DNA from: Alphaproteobacteria bacterium | Lineage (GTDB): Bacteria; Pseudomonadota; Alphaproteobacteria; Micropepsales; Micropepsaceae | Direction: 5' to 3' | Assembly (NCBI GenBank): GCA_947475445.1 | Contig: CANJLC010000008.1 | Span: forward strand, 16,064 to 80,063 | Length of the DNA: 64,000 nt | Shown here: one piece after another, positions 28,555 through 40,653 of the stretch | Layout: every line of letters begins with the position of its first letter | How positions within the stretch are numbered: position 1 is the stretch's first letter | Made by a program: the position numbers and the translations under genes | The notes under the pieces: model-generated | What the model was told of the DNA's origin: nothing | The model's database searches: none | The model's input: only the letters and a program-made list of their open reading frames with translations

Positions 28555-30963
28555 ATGTCTGTCATAAACCACCACCGCCTTTGCGCTTCCGTTGCCGTTC
28601 TGGCCCTTTTTGCCGGCGGTTCGCTGGCGGCTCCTGCCCTGGCCCAGCAACTTGCCCTGGCCGATACGAGCACGCTTGGTCTTGAAACGGTGGTGGTGAC
28701 CGGCACGGCCTTCAATCCGGATGTTGCGCCCGCCAAGGCTTCGCTCGAAGCGATGCAGCCCCAGACCATCATCAACCGTTCCTATATCGAGGATTCCGTT
28801 TCCGAGACCGCCGATTACACCACCATTCTGGCCATCGCGCCCGGCATGACCGGTTTTGACGTCAATGGACCCGGCCTGTCGGATGGCGGCGTCAAGAACA
28901 CCATGCGCGGCCTGGCCGATGGCAGCTATGGCATGAGCTATGACGGCATTCCGTTTGGCGACAGCAACGGCCCCAGCCATCATTCGCAGTCTTATTTCCC
29001 GTCTTCCACCATCGGCAGCATTCTTGTCGATCGTGGCCCCGGCAATGCGGGCACCCTCGGCGCCGCGACTTTTGGCGGCAATGTCAGAATGTTTTCGGAT
29101 GTCCTGTCCGGCAAAAGCAGCGCCAAGGTATCGGCGACGGGCGGCAGCTGGGGCACCCAGATGTTCACGGCCAACTACCAGTCCGGCGATTTCGACCTGG
29201 GCGGCCTCAACAACCGGCTGATGGTCAATTTTCAGGACACCAATTCCGACGGTTACATCACCTACCAGAGCTCTGCCGCCAAAAACATCCTGATCAAGAA
29301 CCAGACCAAACTGGGCAACAATTGGACGTTGACGCTGTTCGGCAGCTACAACGCCCTGTTCCAGAATTTGAACGACAATGCCGGTATTACAGCGGCCCAG
29401 GTTGTTACCTATGGCAAGGCTTTTGGATTGCAGGTCACCAATCCGGCAGCCGGCAACTACAAGGCCTATAACCATGTCCACAAGAAAGCGGACATGGACT
29501 ATGCGCGCCTGCAAGGCACGCTTGGCAACGGCTTGACCATCGACAACACCGCCTACACCTATGCCTATGTCAACAAGACCCTGAGCACCACCTCGATTCA
29601 GCAGACTGCTGCCGACATCGCCAAGGGCGTCACCCAGGGCAATGGCGCGATCGTCGGCGGTGTCTTTTTCCCCAACGATGTCCCCGGCTACACCAAGCAG
29701 AACGCCTTCCGCATGTGGGGTAATATCTTCCGCGCCGCCCAGGACTTCGACTTTGGCGGGCTGACCGGCCAGTTGCGCGCTGGACTGTGGTGGGAACGCT
29801 CCGCCTCGCAGCGCCGCCGCTATGATTTCGACGCCACCAAATGCTACGCCTCGGCCAACTGCACCCCCTGGCACGACCAGACTTTTGCCGACTCGCGCCT
29901 CTACAACAACACCGCAAAACCCTCCGCAATTGCGGCGACGCCCACCTCGGGGCCGTTCAATGGCGGCTTCTACGAATATGAAGAGCATAGCAACTGGGAC
30001 CAGTATCAACCCTTTTTCGAGCTGGAACTGCATCCGCTCGAAGGCCTGACCGTCACGCCCGGCTTCAAATATGTGAACTGGACGCGCAGCGTCGCCGCGC
30101 CGCTGGAACAGAAGACCAAACCTGTCGTACCCTATTCGGGCGGCTTCACCACAACGCGCGACCTGCCCTTCGTAATGGCCAACTACAAGATCCAGCCCAG
30201 CTGGAGCGTCTATGCCCAGTATGCGGAAGGCATCTATGTGCCGGACATCTCGACCTTCCAGCAGGCCAAGCCAACCACGTCCTTCCCCAAGGCGCAGACC
30301 ACAACCAACTACCAGCTCGGCACCGTCTATTATGCCGACAACTTCACCTTTGACGCGGACGTCTATTATATCGGCATAAACAACAATATCAGCTACGTGA
30401 CTTGCAACAATGCGCCCTTCTTCGGCTCTTCGGGAGAAACCTGCGCCCTGAACACCGGCACGGCTTTCTACAAGGGTATCGAAGGTGAAAGCACCTACGC
30501 CTTTGACGGCGACCTGCAAGGTTTCAGCGTCTTCGTCAACGCCTCGGTCGGCTCTGCCAAGTCCGGCGGATTGACGCTGAAGCAGGCTCCGCTCTGGACC
30601 TCCGCCCAGGGTCTTTTCTACAAGTCGGGCGACTGGACGCTGTCGCTGATCGACAAGGTCGTGGGGCAGCAATATTCCGACAATGCCGACTCGCGATTCT
30701 ACAAGCTGCCCGCCTATACCAACCTGGACTTCAAGGGCAGCTACACGGTGGGTCCGGTGGAGTTCGGCTTCAGCATCTCCAATGTGCTGAATTCGCGCGA
30801 TCTGGGCGCCATTTCCATCAACGACAAGACCATCACGGCCGGCAACAGCGCCGGTGTGGTGGCCGGCAGCGCTGCTGACGTCGCGGCGCGCGGCAACAGC
30901 CTGGACCAGTATTCCTACAAGCCCGAACGCGGTTACCAGTTCACCATCAAGACCCGTTTCTGA
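28555..30963 (+). CDS. TonB-dependent receptor
   Basis: Signal peptide, ETVVVTGTAF TonB box region, plug domain TMRGLADGSYGMSYDGIPFGDSNG, C-term YKPERGYQFTIKTRF ending in F. Confidence 0.93.
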   Translation: MSVINHHRLCASVAVLALFAGGSLAAPALAQQLALADTSTLGLETVVVTGTAFNPDVAPAKASLEAMQPQTIINRSYIEDSVSETADYTTILAIAPGMTGFDVNGPGLSDGGVKNTMRGLADGSYGMSYDGIPFGDSNGPSHHSQSYFPSSTIGSILVDRGPGNAGTLGAATFGGNVRMFSDVLSGKSSAKVSATGGSWGTQMFTANYQSGDFDLGGLNNRLMVNFQDTNSDGYITYQSSAAKNILIKNQTKLGNNWTLTLFGSYNALFQNLNDNAGITAAQVVTYGKAFGLQVTNPAAGNYKAYNHVHKKADMDYARLQGTLGNGLTIDNTAYTYAYVNKTLSTTSIQQTAADIAKGVTQGNGAIVGGVFFPNDVPGYTKQNAFRMWGNIFRAAQDFDFGGLTGQLRAGLWWERSASQRRRYDFDATKCYASANCTPWHDQTFADSRLYNNTAKPSAIAATPTSGPFNGGFYEYEEHSNWDQYQPFFELELHPLEGLTVTPGFKYVNWTRSVAAPLEQKTKPVVPYSGGFTTTRDLPFVMANYKIQPSWSVYAQYAEGIYVPDISTFQQAKPTTSFPKAQTTTNYQLGTVYYADNFTFDADVYYIGINNNISYVTCNNAPFFGSSGETCALNTGTAFYKGIEGESTYAFDGDLQGFSVFVNASVGSAKSGGLTLKQAPLWTSAQGLFYKSGDWTLSLIDKVVGQQYSDNADSRFYKLPAYTNLDFKGSYTVGPVEFGFSISNVLNSRDLGAISINDKTITAGNSAGVVAGSAADVAARGNSLDQYSYKPERGYQFTIKTRF

Positions 30964-31007
30964 TCCTGGTGCGCCCAGCCAGACGCTATTTTTTCGGAGA
31001 CTTTTCC

Positions 31008-31748
31008 ATGCGGCAGTCTTTTGCACCCCGAATGATCCCGCGGCTGGCCGGTCTTTCCCTGCTCGGCCTCTGCGTCCTGGCGGCTCCCATATCCGCCAAG
31101 GACGCTGATCCCGGATTTCTGCCGAAATCTCAGCAATATGACCCAGCCCACTTCCTGCCGCCGCCGCCGGCGGAAGGTTCGCCCCGGGCGCTCCGGGAGA
31201 TGGCCGAACTCAAGCAGATCATGGCCCAGGCCACGCCGCAGCAGGTGGCTGCGGCGCGCTTCGACAGCGACAATGAAAACGGCACGATTTTCGCCGCCGT
31301 GCTCGGGCCTTCATGGGATTTGGCGAAGCTGCCGGCCACGGCAAAGCTGCTGGACGATGTGACCAATTCCGAAGGCAATTTTTCGGACGTGGCCAAGGCG
31401 GAATTTCATCGCAAGCGTCCCTGGATGGTGGATTCGTCCATCCAGACCTGCGCGCCGCACAAGCCCAGCCAGGATCTGGCCTCCTATCCAAGCGGTCACG
31501 CCACGGTCGGCTATGGCATGGGTATCGTGCTGGCGGCGGTCATGCCGGATCATGCCCAGGAAATTCTGGGCCGTTCCGCGCAGTTCGCGGAGAACCGGCT
31601 GGTCTGCGGCTTTCATTTTCGCAGCGACATCGTGGCAGGACAGCAATTCGCCACCATCTTTGCCCTGCGGCTGATGGAAAATCCGCAATTTCAGAAGGAC
31701 ATGGCAGCGGCGCAGGTGGAGTTGCGCGCCGCTCATCTGGCGCCTTGA
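31008..31748 (+). CDS. Class A (PAP2-type) acid phosphatase
   Basis: KRPWMVDSSIQTCAPHKPSQDLASYPSGHATVGYGMGIVLA ... GRSAQFAENRLVCGFHFRSDIVAGQQFATIFA, KX6RP-PSGH-SRX5HX3D type motifs. Confidence 0.9.
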   Translation: MRQSFAPRMIPRLAGLSLLGLCVLAAPISAKDADPGFLPKSQQYDPAHFLPPPPAEGSPRALREMAELKQIMAQATPQQVAAARFDSDNENGTIFAAVLGPSWDLAKLPATAKLLDDVTNSEGNFSDVAKAEFHRKRPWMVDSSIQTCAPHKPSQDLASYPSGHATVGYGMGIVLAAVMPDHAQEILGRSAQFAENRLVCGFHFRSDIVAGQQFATIFALRLMENPQFQKDMAAAQVELRAAHLAP

Positions 31749-33106
31749 GAATAAAACATGCCGCCCTGCTGTTGGGGCTTGTGGCTTTGGCGTCTGCTTC
31801 GCCGGCCTGCGGGCGCGCCCTTCTTGTGGGCGTGGCGCGTATCCCGTCCGACGCCCGGGACAGACTTGGCGACACGCTGGGAGGGTTTGGCTCCGGCATT
31901 GCGCTGCAGCCGGGCACCTGGCATGTCACGGCCAAGGGCTTTGAGGGCAGGCTTGCAGCCTTGCCGGACCCGGGCTGGGGCGCCAGCGACTATCGCGCGC
32001 GCCTGCAATATTTTGATCTCACTCTGATACCGCAACTTGGCCACCCCGGCACCCAGACCGGGCTCTCTTTGCATTATCGCGATACGCTGTTGCTGAAAGA
32101 TATCGGCGGCCGCGCGACAACGGGGCTCGACCCCGCCGGCTCCCGGCCTCCCTCCCTTGGCATGCCGGTACTGCCGCAAGGGCCCAATGGTCATGTCAGT
32201 CTGGATGGCGAAGCGGTGTCTTTCGCCCCGGGCGGCGATTTCTGGGCCGGCGACGAATATGGCCCCTATATTTATCATTTTAGTCCGGCCGGCCGGATGA
32301 TTGGTGCGATCCGCCCGCCGGAATCGATTGTGCCTTTGCGCGCAGGGGCGGTGAATTTCTCGGCTGGCAAGGGCGAGCCGCAAAGCGGGCGGCAGAACAA
32401 CCAGGGCTTTGAGGGTGTGAGCCTGGTGCCAGGCGGCAATCGCCTGTTCGCGATGACGCAGAGCGCGGTCCTGCAGGATCTCGATCCGAAAAACATCAAG
32501 GGCACGCGGCGCAATGTGCGGCTGCTGGAATATGAACTGGGCGCCGCGCCGCGCCTTATCCATGAATATGTTGTCCAGCTTCCCCTCTATGGCGACAGCG
32601 GCAAGCCTTCCATTGCCGCGCAAAGCGAGATGCTGGCCCTGAATGAGCATCAGCTGCTGCTGCTGTGCCGCGACAGCAAGGCGGGATTCACCACCAGGCG
32701 CGATGCCTCTGCCTATCGTGTCATCAGCCTGATCGAGACCAGAGGGGCCAGCGACATTCGGGGGCGTTGGGACGGCCGGGGCGCCGCGGCAGCGCCCATG
32801 GGGCTATTGCGCCCGGACATCACCCCCGCGCGGCTAACGCCTGTTCTCAACATGAACGACAACAGCGAGCTTGGCCGTTTCGGGCTTCACAATGGGCCGC
32901 CCAATGATGCCAGCGATCTTTACGAAAAATGGGAGGGCATGGCGCTGGCCCCCGCCCGAAGGCGCGGCGAATTCTATCTTTTCGTGGCCAGCGATAATGA
33001 CTTCACCACCCAGCATGGCGTGATGGCGTCAAAACCCTATGCTGACGCCTCGGGGGTCAATGTGGATACGCTGGTACTGGTTTACCGCGTCACGCTACCG
33101 CCCTAG
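31745..33106 (+). CDS. Phytase-like esterase family protein (pfam13449-like), TTG start overlapping the preceding stop
   Basis: GFGSGIALQPGTWHVTAKGFEGRLAALPDPGW..., VSFAPGGDFWAGDEYGPYIYHFSPAGRMI, NNQGFEGVSLVPGGNRLFAMTQSAV, YEKWEGMALAPARR. Confidence 0.85.
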   Translation: MRIKHAALLLGLVALASASPACGRALLVGVARIPSDARDRLGDTLGGFGSGIALQPGTWHVTAKGFEGRLAALPDPGWGASDYRARLQYFDLTLIPQLGHPGTQTGLSLHYRDTLLLKDIGGRATTGLDPAGSRPPSLGMPVLPQGPNGHVSLDGEAVSFAPGGDFWAGDEYGPYIYHFSPAGRMIGAIRPPESIVPLRAGAVNFSAGKGEPQSGRQNNQGFEGVSLVPGGNRLFAMTQSAVLQDLDPKNIKGTRRNVRLLEYELGAAPRLIHEYVVQLPLYGDSGKPSIAAQSEMLALNEHQLLLLCRDSKAGFTTRRDASAYRVISLIETRGASDIRGRWDGRGAAAAPMGLLRPDITPARLTPVLNMNDNSELGRFGLHNGPPNDASDLYEKWEGMALAPARRRGEFYLFVASDNDFTTQHGVMASKPYADASGVNVDTLVLVYRVTLPP

Positions 33107-33900
33107 GCCGTGACGCCCTTCAGCAGCTTCAAGAGCTGGGGGTGCAGGTTTTCGTTGGCGCACAGGATGGTGCCGCCGGTCAGCATGTCGGTGCCGCCAT
33201 GCATGTCGGTGACCATGCCGCCCGCCTCGCGCAGCAGGACAATGCCTGCCGCCACGTCCCAGGGCTGCAGGCCCCGTTCCCAGAATCCGTCAAAGCGGCC
33301 CGCAGCGACATAGGCCAGATCGAGCGACGCAGCGCCGAAGCGGCGGATGCCCGACGAAACCGACGTTACCGCCGCAATCTCGGCGCTGGCGCGGGCATGG
33401 CCTTCCTTGCCCAGGAACGGCATGCCGGTGGCGAACAGGGACGGCGCCATCTCCTTGCGCGCCGTCACCCGCAATCTCTTGTTATTGAGATAGGCGCCGT
33501 GGTTTTTCTCGGCAAAGTACAAATCGTCAGTCACGGGATTGTAGATCACGCCATTGACCAGCTGGCCTTCACGCTCCAGCCCGATGGAGATCGCAAAATG
33601 CGGCACGCCATGCATGAAGTTGGTGGTGCCGTCGATGGGATCAATGATGAAGCGATGGCTCTTGTCCTTGCCCTCGATTGCGCCGCACTCCTCGGCCAGG
33701 AAGCCGTAATTGGGCCTTGCATGGGACAATTCGTCGATCAGGATTTTCTCGGTGCGCTTGTCGGCGCTGGTGACGAAATCCGCCGGCCCCTTCATCGAGA
33801 TCTGCAAATTTTCCAGTTCGCCAAAGTCGCGCACCAGCGGCCGTCCGGCCTTGCGGGCGGCGGCGATCATCACATTCAGGGCAGGGGACTGGTATGACAT
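33103..33900 (-). CDS. suhB: Inositol monophosphatase family protein (SuhB-like)
   Basis: DFVTSADKRTEKILIDEL, FLAEECGAIEGKDKSHRFIIDPIDGTTNFMHGVPHFAISIGL, QPWDVAAGIVLLREAGG. Confidence 0.93.
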   Translation of the reverse strand: MSYQSPALNVMIAAARKAGRPLVRDFGELENLQISMKGPADFVTSADKRTEKILIDELSHARPNYGFLAEECGAIEGKDKSHRFIIDPIDGTTNFMHGVPHFAISIGLEREGQLVNGVIYNPVTDDLYFAEKNHGAYLNNKRLRVTARKEMAPSLFATGMPFLGKEGHARASAEIAAVTSVSSGIRRFGAASLDLAYVAAGRFDGFWERGLQPWDVAAGIVLLREAGGMVTDMHGGTDMLTGGTILCANENLHPQLLKLLKGVTA

Positions 33901-33975
33901 CACTTTTTTCCTTGATCGCACGGCCGACGAAAAACCGGTTCGCGGCTGCGCCGCTCCCACTTTTTCTGGCCGATG

Positions 33976-34542
33976 CTATTCTGCCCTGCGCACATAGGTG
34001 CCGTCTTCGGTGTTGACCACCACCTTGGTGCCCGCCTCGATGAAAGGCGGCACCTGGATCTTCAGCCCATTCTCCAGCAACGCGCTCTTGTAGGACGGTG
34101 CCGCCGTGCCGCCGCGCAGGACGGGATCGGCTTCGGTGACTTCCAGCGTGACCTGGGCCGGCAGCTGGATGGAAAGGGGGCGGCCTTCATGCAGCTTCAG
34201 CATCACCTTCATGCCGTCGGAGAGGAACTGGGCCTGGTCGCCGACAAAATCGGCCTGCAATTCGATCTGCTCATAATTCTCCATGTCCATGAAGGTGAGC
34301 ATGTCGCCGCTGACGTAAAGGAACTGGAAGTCCTTCTTGTCGAGATGGATTTCCTCCACCGTCTCGGACGAGCGGAAACGCTCGTTGAGCTTGCTGCCGG
34401 TTTCGATGTTCTTGAGTTCGACCTGCGCATAGGCGCCGCCCTTGCCCGGCTTGACCGCCTGGGTCTTGACCGCAATCCACAGCCCGCCTTGATGCTCGAT
34501 CATCGCGCCTGGGCGGATTTCATTGCCGGCAATCTTCGCCAT
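33976..34542 (-). CDS. efp: Elongation factor P
   Basis: [68 protein letters not shown]. Confidence 0.97.
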   Translation of the reverse strand: MAKIAGNEIRPGAMIEHQGGLWIAVKTQAVKPGKGGAYAQVELKNIETGSKLNERFRSSETVEEIHLDKKDFQFLYVSGDMLTFMDMENYEQIELQADFVGDQAQFLSDGMKVMLKLHEGRPLSIQLPAQVTLEVTEADPVLRGGTAAPSYKSALLENGLKIQVPPFIEAGTKVVVNTEDGTYVRRAE

Positions 34543-34670
34543 GGGATACGCGCCTTTCATTTTCATCGCGCCGCCTGTGGCGGCGCGCGGGTGGGAATTT
34601 CAGCAGGTTCAAAGAGCGGGCGGGTTCTAGCAACCCAAAGCGTTAATGTCACGCCGCAGGCGGCAAGCCC

Positions 34671-35285
34671 TTAAAACAGCGCATTAAAGGCCCTGACGGC
34701 CGCTTCCGGCCCTTGCGCATGTTCCCACACCCCTGCCGCCACGGCCAGGAAATCGGCGCCCGCTGCCACCAGCGGCGGCGCGTTTTCGACGGTAATGCCG
34801 CCGATCGCCACCACCGGCACCAGCATCGCTTCCGCCCACCAGCGCAACAATTCGATGTCGGCCCTGGTCTTGGGTTCCTTGGTCTGGGTGGGATAGAACG
34901 CGCCAAAGGCGACATAGTCCGCGCCCGCTTCCCCCGCCTCCATGGCGAGATGGCGGCTGTCATGGCAAGTGACGCCGACAATGCCGTTTGGCAGCGCCGC
35001 GCGCGCCTGCGCATAACTCGCATCCTCCTGTCCCACATGCACGCCGTCACAGCCCAGCTCCGCGGCAAGGTCCGGCCGGTCATTCAGGATGAAGGCGACG
35101 CCGGCGCCCTGCACCATGGGGCGCAGGATATCGCTGGCGCGCCTTATCTCGTCATCGCTGACATGCTTCAGGCGCAGCTGGAAGCTGGCGACATCGCCGC
35201 CGGCCAGCGCGCTTTTCAGCACGCCGGAAAAATCCTGGGGCGCGATGCGCGGCGGCGAGACCAGGTAAAGGCGGCAGTTACTCAA
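34671..35285 (-). CDS. thiE: Thiamine phosphate synthase
   Basis: [75 protein letters not shown]. Confidence 0.93.
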   Translation of the reverse strand: MSNCRLYLVSPPRIAPQDFSGVLKSALAGGDVASFQLRLKHVSDDEIRRASDILRPMVQGAGVAFILNDRPDLAAELGCDGVHVGQEDASYAQARAALPNGIVGVTCHDSRHLAMEAGEAGADYVAFGAFYPTQTKEPKTRADIELLRWWAEAMLVPVVAIGGITVENAPPLVAAGADFLAVAAGVWEHAQGPEAAVRAFNALF

Positions 35286-36298
35286 GCGGCCTCATTGGCC
35301 TTCGACCATGCGCCGGTGGCGGCCAAGCCATTCATGCGGGCGCGGTGGCCGAACGCGGCCTGCGCCTTGGCGACATTTTCCGCCTTGCCGCTCCAGGCCT
35401 TTTGCGGCGCGGCCTGCAGCGCGCGGCCATACGAGAAGGTCACGGCCCAGGGCAAATTGCCGATGGCGTTGATCGCTGACAGATGCGCAGTGGCGTCTTC
35501 GTCCGACTGGCCGCCCGACAGGAAGGCAATGCCCGGCACCGAAGAGGGCACATGGCGCTTGAGCACGCGCACCGTGGCTTCGGCAACTTCCGCAATGCTG
35601 TTCTGCTTTGCGCATTTCTTGCCCGGCACGATCATGTTGGGCTTGAGGATCATGCCTTCGGGCCGCACCCCGGCATAGAAAAGCTGCGAGAATGTGGTTT
35701 CCAGCACCCAGCCAGTGACGCGTTCGCAGGTGGCAATATCGTGCGCGCCATCCATCAGGATTTCCGGCTCGACGATGGGCACAATGCCATTTTCCTGCGC
35801 CAGCGCGGCATAGCGCGCCAGCGCCTGGGCGTTGGCGTTGACGCAATTGTAGGTGGGAATGCCATCGGCAATATCGATCACCGCGCGCCATTTGGCGAAG
35901 CGCGCGCCCAGCTTGTGATATTCGACAAAGCGCTCGCGCAAACCGTCCAGCCCTTCGGTGACGGTCTCGCCCGGCGATCCGGCCAGCGGCTTGGCGCCCG
36001 CATCCACCTTGATGCCCGGAATGGAACCGGCATCCTGGATCAGCTTGACCAGCGGGGTGCCGTCCTTGGCCTTCTGGCGGATGGTTTCGTCAAACAGGAT
36101 CACGCCGGAGATATGGTCTTTCATCGCGCTGCTGCGGAACAGGAATTCGCGATAGTCGCGGCGATTGTCTTCCGTGTTTTCCACGCCGATGGCGTCGAAA
36201 CGCTTCTTGATGGTGCCGGAGGATTCATCGGCGGCCAGGATGCCCCGGCCCTTGGCGACCATCTTCTTGGCGATGCCGTTCAGTTCGTCGAGATTCAT
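35282..36298 (-). CDS. Fructose-bisphosphate aldolase class I
   Basis: [71 protein letters not shown]. Confidence 0.96.
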   Translation of the reverse strand: MNLDELNGIAKKMVAKGRGILAADESSGTIKKRFDAIGVENTEDNRRDYREFLFRSSAMKDHISGVILFDETIRQKAKDGTPLVKLIQDAGSIPGIKVDAGAKPLAGSPGETVTEGLDGLRERFVEYHKLGARFAKWRAVIDIADGIPTYNCVNANAQALARYAALAQENGIVPIVEPEILMDGAHDIATCERVTGWVLETTFSQLFYAGVRPEGMILKPNMIVPGKKCAKQNSIAEVAEATVRVLKRHVPSSVPGIAFLSGGQSDEDATAHLSAINAIGNLPWAVTFSYGRALQAAPQKAWSGKAENVAKAQAAFGHRARMNGLAATGAWSKANEAA

Positions 36299-36310
36299 CG
36301 GTTTCTTCCC

Positions 36311-37501
36311 TTAACCCTTGAGTGCTTCAACGCCGGGCAGTTGCTTGCCTTCCAGCCATTCCAGGAATGCCCCGCCCGCGGTCGAGACATAGGTAAAATC
36401 CTTGTCCACGCCGGCATGGGCGAGGGCCGCAACCGTATCGCCGCCACCCGCCACGCTCAACAGGCGTCCTGCCCTGGTTGCGTCCGCCACGGCCTTTGCC
36501 GCCGCCACGGTTCCCGAGTCAAAGGGCGCAGTTTCAAAGGCGCCGAAGGGGCCGTTCCACACCAGCGTCTTGGCGCTTGCCAGTTTTTCCTGGAAGGCCG
36601 CGATGGTCCCGGGCCCCACATCCAGCGCCATTTCATCGGCGGCGATGTCGTTGATTCCCACCGTTCGGTTCGCGGCCCCGGCCTTGAATTCCTTGGCCAC
36701 CACCAGGTCGCTGGGCAGCAGGATGGTGCAGCCCTTGTCCTTGGCCATCGCCATCACTTTGCGCGCCGTTTCCAGATAATCCGGCTCGAACAGGGATTTG
36801 CCGACAGCGACGCCTTGCGCCGCCAGGAAGGTATTGGCCATGGCGCCGCCGATCACCAGGATCTGCACCTTGCCGACCATGTTTTGCAGAAGGTCGATCT
36901 TGGAAGAGACTTTCGCGCCGCCCACCACTGCCAGCACGGGGCGCTCGGGATTTGCCAGCGCCTTTTCCAGGTGGCGCAGTTCCTGTTCCATGGCGCGGCC
37001 GGCATAGGCTGGCAGGTAATCCGCGATCCCCGCCGTCGAGGCATGGGCGCGGTGCGCTGCGGAAAAGGCGTCGTTGACGAAGATATCGCCCAGCGCCGCC
37101 AGGTCCCTGGAATAACCCGGATCGTTCTTTTCTTCTTCGGCATGGAAACGGGTGTTTTCCAGGAGCAGGACTTCGCCATCCTTCAGCGCGGCAACCGCCG
37201 CCTGCGCAGCGGGGCCCCGGCTTTCGCCCACAAAGCCAACAGGACGGCCCACCGCCTGCGCCAGGGGCTGCGCCAGCGGCGCCAGCGACAGGGACGGCAC
37301 CACCTTGCCTTTGGGCCGGTCGAAATGGCTGAGCACGATCACGCGTGCGCCTTTTTCCGCCAGTTCGCGAATGGTGGGCGCCTGGCGCTCGATGCGAAGG
37401 CTGTCGGTCACCTTGCCGTCGGCCATGGGCACGTTCAGGTCTGCGCGCACGATGACGCGCTTGCCCTTCACATCCAGCCCATCGAGATCACGGAACGGCA
37501 T
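36311..37501 (-). CDS. pgk: Phosphoglycerate kinase
   Basis: [67 protein letters not shown]. Confidence 0.97.
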   Translation of the reverse strand: MPFRDLDGLDVKGKRVIVRADLNVPMADGKVTDSLRIERQAPTIRELAEKGARVIVLSHFDRPKGKVVPSLSLAPLAQPLAQAVGRPVGFVGESRGPAAQAAVAALKDGEVLLLENTRFHAEEEKNDPGYSRDLAALGDIFVNDAFSAAHRAHASTAGIADYLPAYAGRAMEQELRHLEKALANPERPVLAVVGGAKVSSKIDLLQNMVGKVQILVIGGAMANTFLAAQGVAVGKSLFEPDYLETARKVMAMAKDKGCTILLPSDLVVAKEFKAGAANRTVGINDIAADEMALDVGPGTIAAFQEKLASAKTLVWNGPFGAFETAPFDSGTVAAAKAVADATRAGRLLSVAGGGDTVAALAHAGVDKDFTYVSTAGGAFLEWLEGKQLPGVEALKG

Positions 37502-37502
37502 G

Positions 37503-38510
37503 TCAGATCAGCTTGCCCATCGCCACGGCGGTGTCCGCCATGCGGTTGGAGAAGCCCCATTCATTGTCGTACCAGGTCATGATCGAGACGAATGTGCCGT
37601 CCATCACCTTGGTCTGGTCCAGCGCGAAAGAGGATGAGGCCGGCTGGTGGTTGAAATCCACCGACACCAGCTTCTCATGCACCACTTCCAGGATGCCCTT
37701 GAGGGGGCCCAGCGCGGCGCCCTTGATGGCGTTGTTGATCTCTTCGACGCTAGTGGGACGCTTGGCGATGAATTTCAGGTCCACCAGCGAGACATTGGGC
37801 GTGGGCACGCGCACCGAAACGCCGTCCAGCTTGCCCTTGAGTTCCGGCAGCACCAGGCCCACGGCTTTCGCAGCGCCCGTTGAAGTGGGGATCATCGAAA
37901 GCGCGGCAGCGCGGCCGCGATACAGGTCCTTGTGCATCTGGTCCAGCGAGGGCTGGTCATTGGTATAGGAATGGATCGTGGTCATCATGCCGCGTTCGAT
38001 GCCGACCGCGTCATTCAGCACCTTGGCCACCGGCACCAGGCAGTTGGTGGTGCAGGACGCGTTGGACACGATCAGGTGATCCTTGGTCAGCTTGTCGTGG
38101 TTGACGCCATAGACCACGGTGAGATCGACATTGTCGGCGGGGGCGGAAATCAGCACGCGCTTGGCGCCGGCCGTCAAATGCGCCGAGGCTTTTTCCTTGG
38201 AGGTGAAGATGCCGGTGCATTCCAGCGCGATATCGACATCCAGTTCCTTGTGCGGCAGTTCGGCCGGGTTCTTGACGGCGGTGACCTTGATGCGGTGACC
38301 GGCGGCGATCATCACATCGCCTTCCACCGTCACCGTGCCCGGGAAGCGGCCATGCACGCTGTCATAGCGCAGCAGATGGGCGTTGGTTTCCACCGGCCCC
38401 AGGTCATTGACGGCAACCACTTCGATGTCGCGGCGGCCCGATTCCACGATGGCCCGAAGGACCAGCCGTCCGATGCGGCCAAAGCCATTGATGGCTACAC
38501 GCAATGCCAT
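37503..38510 (-). CDS. gap: Glyceraldehyde-3-phosphate dehydrogenase type I
   Basis: [48 protein letters not shown]. Confidence 0.97.
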   Translation of the reverse strand: MALRVAINGFGRIGRLVLRAIVESGRRDIEVVAVNDLGPVETNAHLLRYDSVHGRFPGTVTVEGDVMIAAGHRIKVTAVKNPAELPHKELDVDIALECTGIFTSKEKASAHLTAGAKRVLISAPADNVDLTVVYGVNHDKLTKDHLIVSNASCTTNCLVPVAKVLNDAVGIERGMMTTIHSYTNDQPSLDQMHKDLYRGRAAALSMIPTSTGAAKAVGLVLPELKGKLDGVSVRVPTPNVSLVDLKFIAKRPTSVEEINNAIKGAALGPLKGILEVVHEKLVSVDFNHQPASSSFALDQTKVMDGTFVSIMTWYDNEWGFSNRMADTAVAMGKLI

Positions 38511-38526
38511 GTTCGTCTCTCCAGCG

Positions 38527-40506
38527 TTACTTTTTCAATGCTTTCCGGGCGGCATCTGCGGCCGCTTCCGGCGTGATGCCAAAATGCTTGTAGACTTCCT
38601 TGAAGGGCCCACTGGCGCCGAAGGAATGCATGCCGACAAAGGCGCCGCCCGCGCCCATATAGCGGTCCCAGCCCATCTGGCCGCCCGCCTCGATGGCGAT
38701 GCGCGGCAGGCTGCCAAGCACGTTCTGGCGGAAGGCTTCGTCCTGTTCCTCGAACAGGCTCCAGCAGGGCATGGAGACAATGCGCGCGCCGATGCCGTCC
38801 TTGGCCAGCAAGTCGCGCGCCGCCACGGCCAGCGCAATCTCGGTGCCGGTGGCGAGGAACGTCACCATGGCGTTGGCGTCGGCCACCAGTTCATAGGCGC
38901 CCTTGGCGCAGCGATTGTCCGTCGTGTGCTCGGTCCGCACCGTGGGCACATCCTGGCGCGAGAAAGCGATCAGGCTGGGCCGGTCCTTGCTCTGAAGCGC
39001 GATCTGCCAGCATTCGGCGGTTTCCACGCTGTCTGCCGGACGCATCACCAGCAAATTTGGTATGGCGCGCGCCGCCGCCAGATGCTCGACCGGCTGGTGG
39101 GTGGGGCCGTCTTCGCCCACGCCGATGGAGTCATGCGTCATCACGAAGATCACGCGAATGCCCATCAGGGCGGCGAGGCGGATGGAGGGACGGCAGTAAT
39201 CGGAAAAGACAAAGAAGGTGCCGCCATAGGGAATGATGCCGCCATGCAGCGCCATGCCGTTCATCGCCGCCGCCATGCCATGCTCGCGGATGCCGTAATG
39301 GACATAGCGGCCCGAGAAATCGGCGGGCGTGATGGAATTGATGTTCTTGGTCTTGGTGTTGTTGGACGGCGTCAGGTCAGCCGAGCCGCCGATGGTGCTG
39401 GTGAGTTCGGCATTGATGACTTCCAGCGCCTTCTCGGAAAATTTGCGCGTGCCGGCAGCCGGCTTTTCGGCGCTGAATTTTTCCTTGAGCGCGTTCAGTC
39501 CTGCGCCCAGCCCGGCGGGCAGCACGCCCGCGATGGCGTCGTCGAATTCCTGTTTCTTCGGGGACGCGGATTTGCGCGCATTCCAGGCGTCATGGGCCGC
39601 CTTGCCGCGTGCGCCGATGGCGCGCCAGTCCTTCAAAAGCGCATCGGGCACTTCGAACGGCCCATGGTTCCAGCCCAGCGTCTTGCGGCAGGCGGCCACT
39701 GCTTCGGCGCCCGGCGCATCGCTATGGGCTTTCTGGGTCCCGGCGGTGGGAAGGCCAAAACCGATCTGGGTGCGGCAGGCGATCAGCACCGGCCCTTTGG
39801 CATCCTGGGCCTTCGACAAGGCGCGGGCGATGTCGGCGGCGTCATGGCCGTCACAGGCATCGGTGGTCCAGCCCGCCGCCTTGAAGCGTGCGATCTGGTC
39901 GGTCGAGGAGGACAGCGAGACGGCGCCGTCAATGGTGATGGAATTGTCGTCCCACAGCACGATCAGGCCCTTGGGCTTCAAATGCCCCGCCAGCGAAATG
40001 GCTTCGTGGGAAATGCCTTCTTCCAGATCGCCATCCGAGGCGATGACATAGGTCTTGTGTTCCACCAGCCCGCCGCCGAAGCGCGCGTTCAGGTGACGCT
40101 CGGCAATCGCCATGCCCACGGCATTGGCGATGCCCTGGCCCAGCGGCCCGGTGGTGGTCTCGATGCCCGGGATATGGCCATATTCGGGATGCCCGGCGCA
40201 GGGGCTGCCCACTTTGCGGAAGGCCTTGATGTCGTCCAGCGTGATGCCGGGGCCGCCAGTCAGCCACAGCAAAGAATAAAGCAGCATCGAGCCATGGCCG
40301 CCCGACAGCACAAAGCGGTCGCGGTCAGGCCAGGCCGGATCGGCGGCATCGAATTTCAGGAACTGGCTGTAGAGGACCGTGGCGACATCGGCCATGCCCA
40401 ATGGCAGGCCCGGATGGCCGGATTTGGCGGCCTCCACCGCGTCCATCGAAAGGACGCGGATGACATTGGCAAGTTCGCGTATTTTGGCCTGCGCAGGGCT
40501 TGTCAT
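38527..40506 (-). CDS. tkt: Transketolase
   Basis: [78 protein letters not shown]. Confidence 0.97.
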   Translation of the reverse strand: MTSPAQAKIRELANVIRVLSMDAVEAAKSGHPGLPLGMADVATVLYSQFLKFDAADPAWPDRDRFVLSGGHGSMLLYSLLWLTGGPGITLDDIKAFRKVGSPCAGHPEYGHIPGIETTTGPLGQGIANAVGMAIAERHLNARFGGGLVEHKTYVIASDGDLEEGISHEAISLAGHLKPKGLIVLWDDNSITIDGAVSLSSSTDQIARFKAAGWTTDACDGHDAADIARALSKAQDAKGPVLIACRTQIGFGLPTAGTQKAHSDAPGAEAVAACRKTLGWNHGPFEVPDALLKDWRAIGARGKAAHDAWNARKSASPKKQEFDDAIAGVLPAGLGAGLNALKEKFSAEKPAAGTRKFSEKALEVINAELTSTIGGSADLTPSNNTKTKNINSITPADFSGRYVHYGIREHGMAAAMNGMALHGGIIPYGGTFFVFSDYCRPSIRLAALMGIRVIFVMTHDSIGVGEDGPTHQPVEHLAAARAIPNLLVMRPADSVETAECWQIALQSKDRPSLIAFSRQDVPTVRTEHTTDNRCAKGAYELVADANAMVTFLATGTEIALAVAARDLLAKDGIGARIVSMPCWSLFEEQDEAFRQNVLGSLPRIAIEAGGQMGWDRYMGAGGAFVGMHSFGASGPFKEVYKHFGITPEAAADAARKALKK

Positions 40507-40653
40507 GGCTCGGTTTCCGCCGGTGGTGGGCAGGCCATAAGAGGGGGGTGCCCGTCCGTCAAGACCTGCCGCAAAAGGCCCCACGATATTGCGTTTGACC
40601 CCCTTTCCCTGACGGGCCTAAGGTCGCCAGGAGATCGCAACAAAGGGTTGCCC

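Noticed and set aside
28510-31026. 838-aa minus-strand ORF antisense to the TonB receptor
   Set aside because: Low-complexity Gly/Ala/Val/Asp/Arg translation typical of antisense frames in high-GC genes; the plus-strand receptor has clear family motifs.
31313-31744. N-terminal extension of the phytase-like ORF
   Set aside because: Overlaps the acid phosphatase gene in another frame; the signal peptide begins at the TTG at 31745.
35483-37582. 699-aa plus-strand ORF
   Set aside because: Antisense to the clear fba, pgk and gap genes; His/Arg/Gly-rich with no recognisable domain.
38383-40653. Upstream portion of the 841-aa plus-strand ORF
   Set aside because: Antisense to gap and tkt; only the final segment (40654-40908, DUF4164-like) looks like a real gene.
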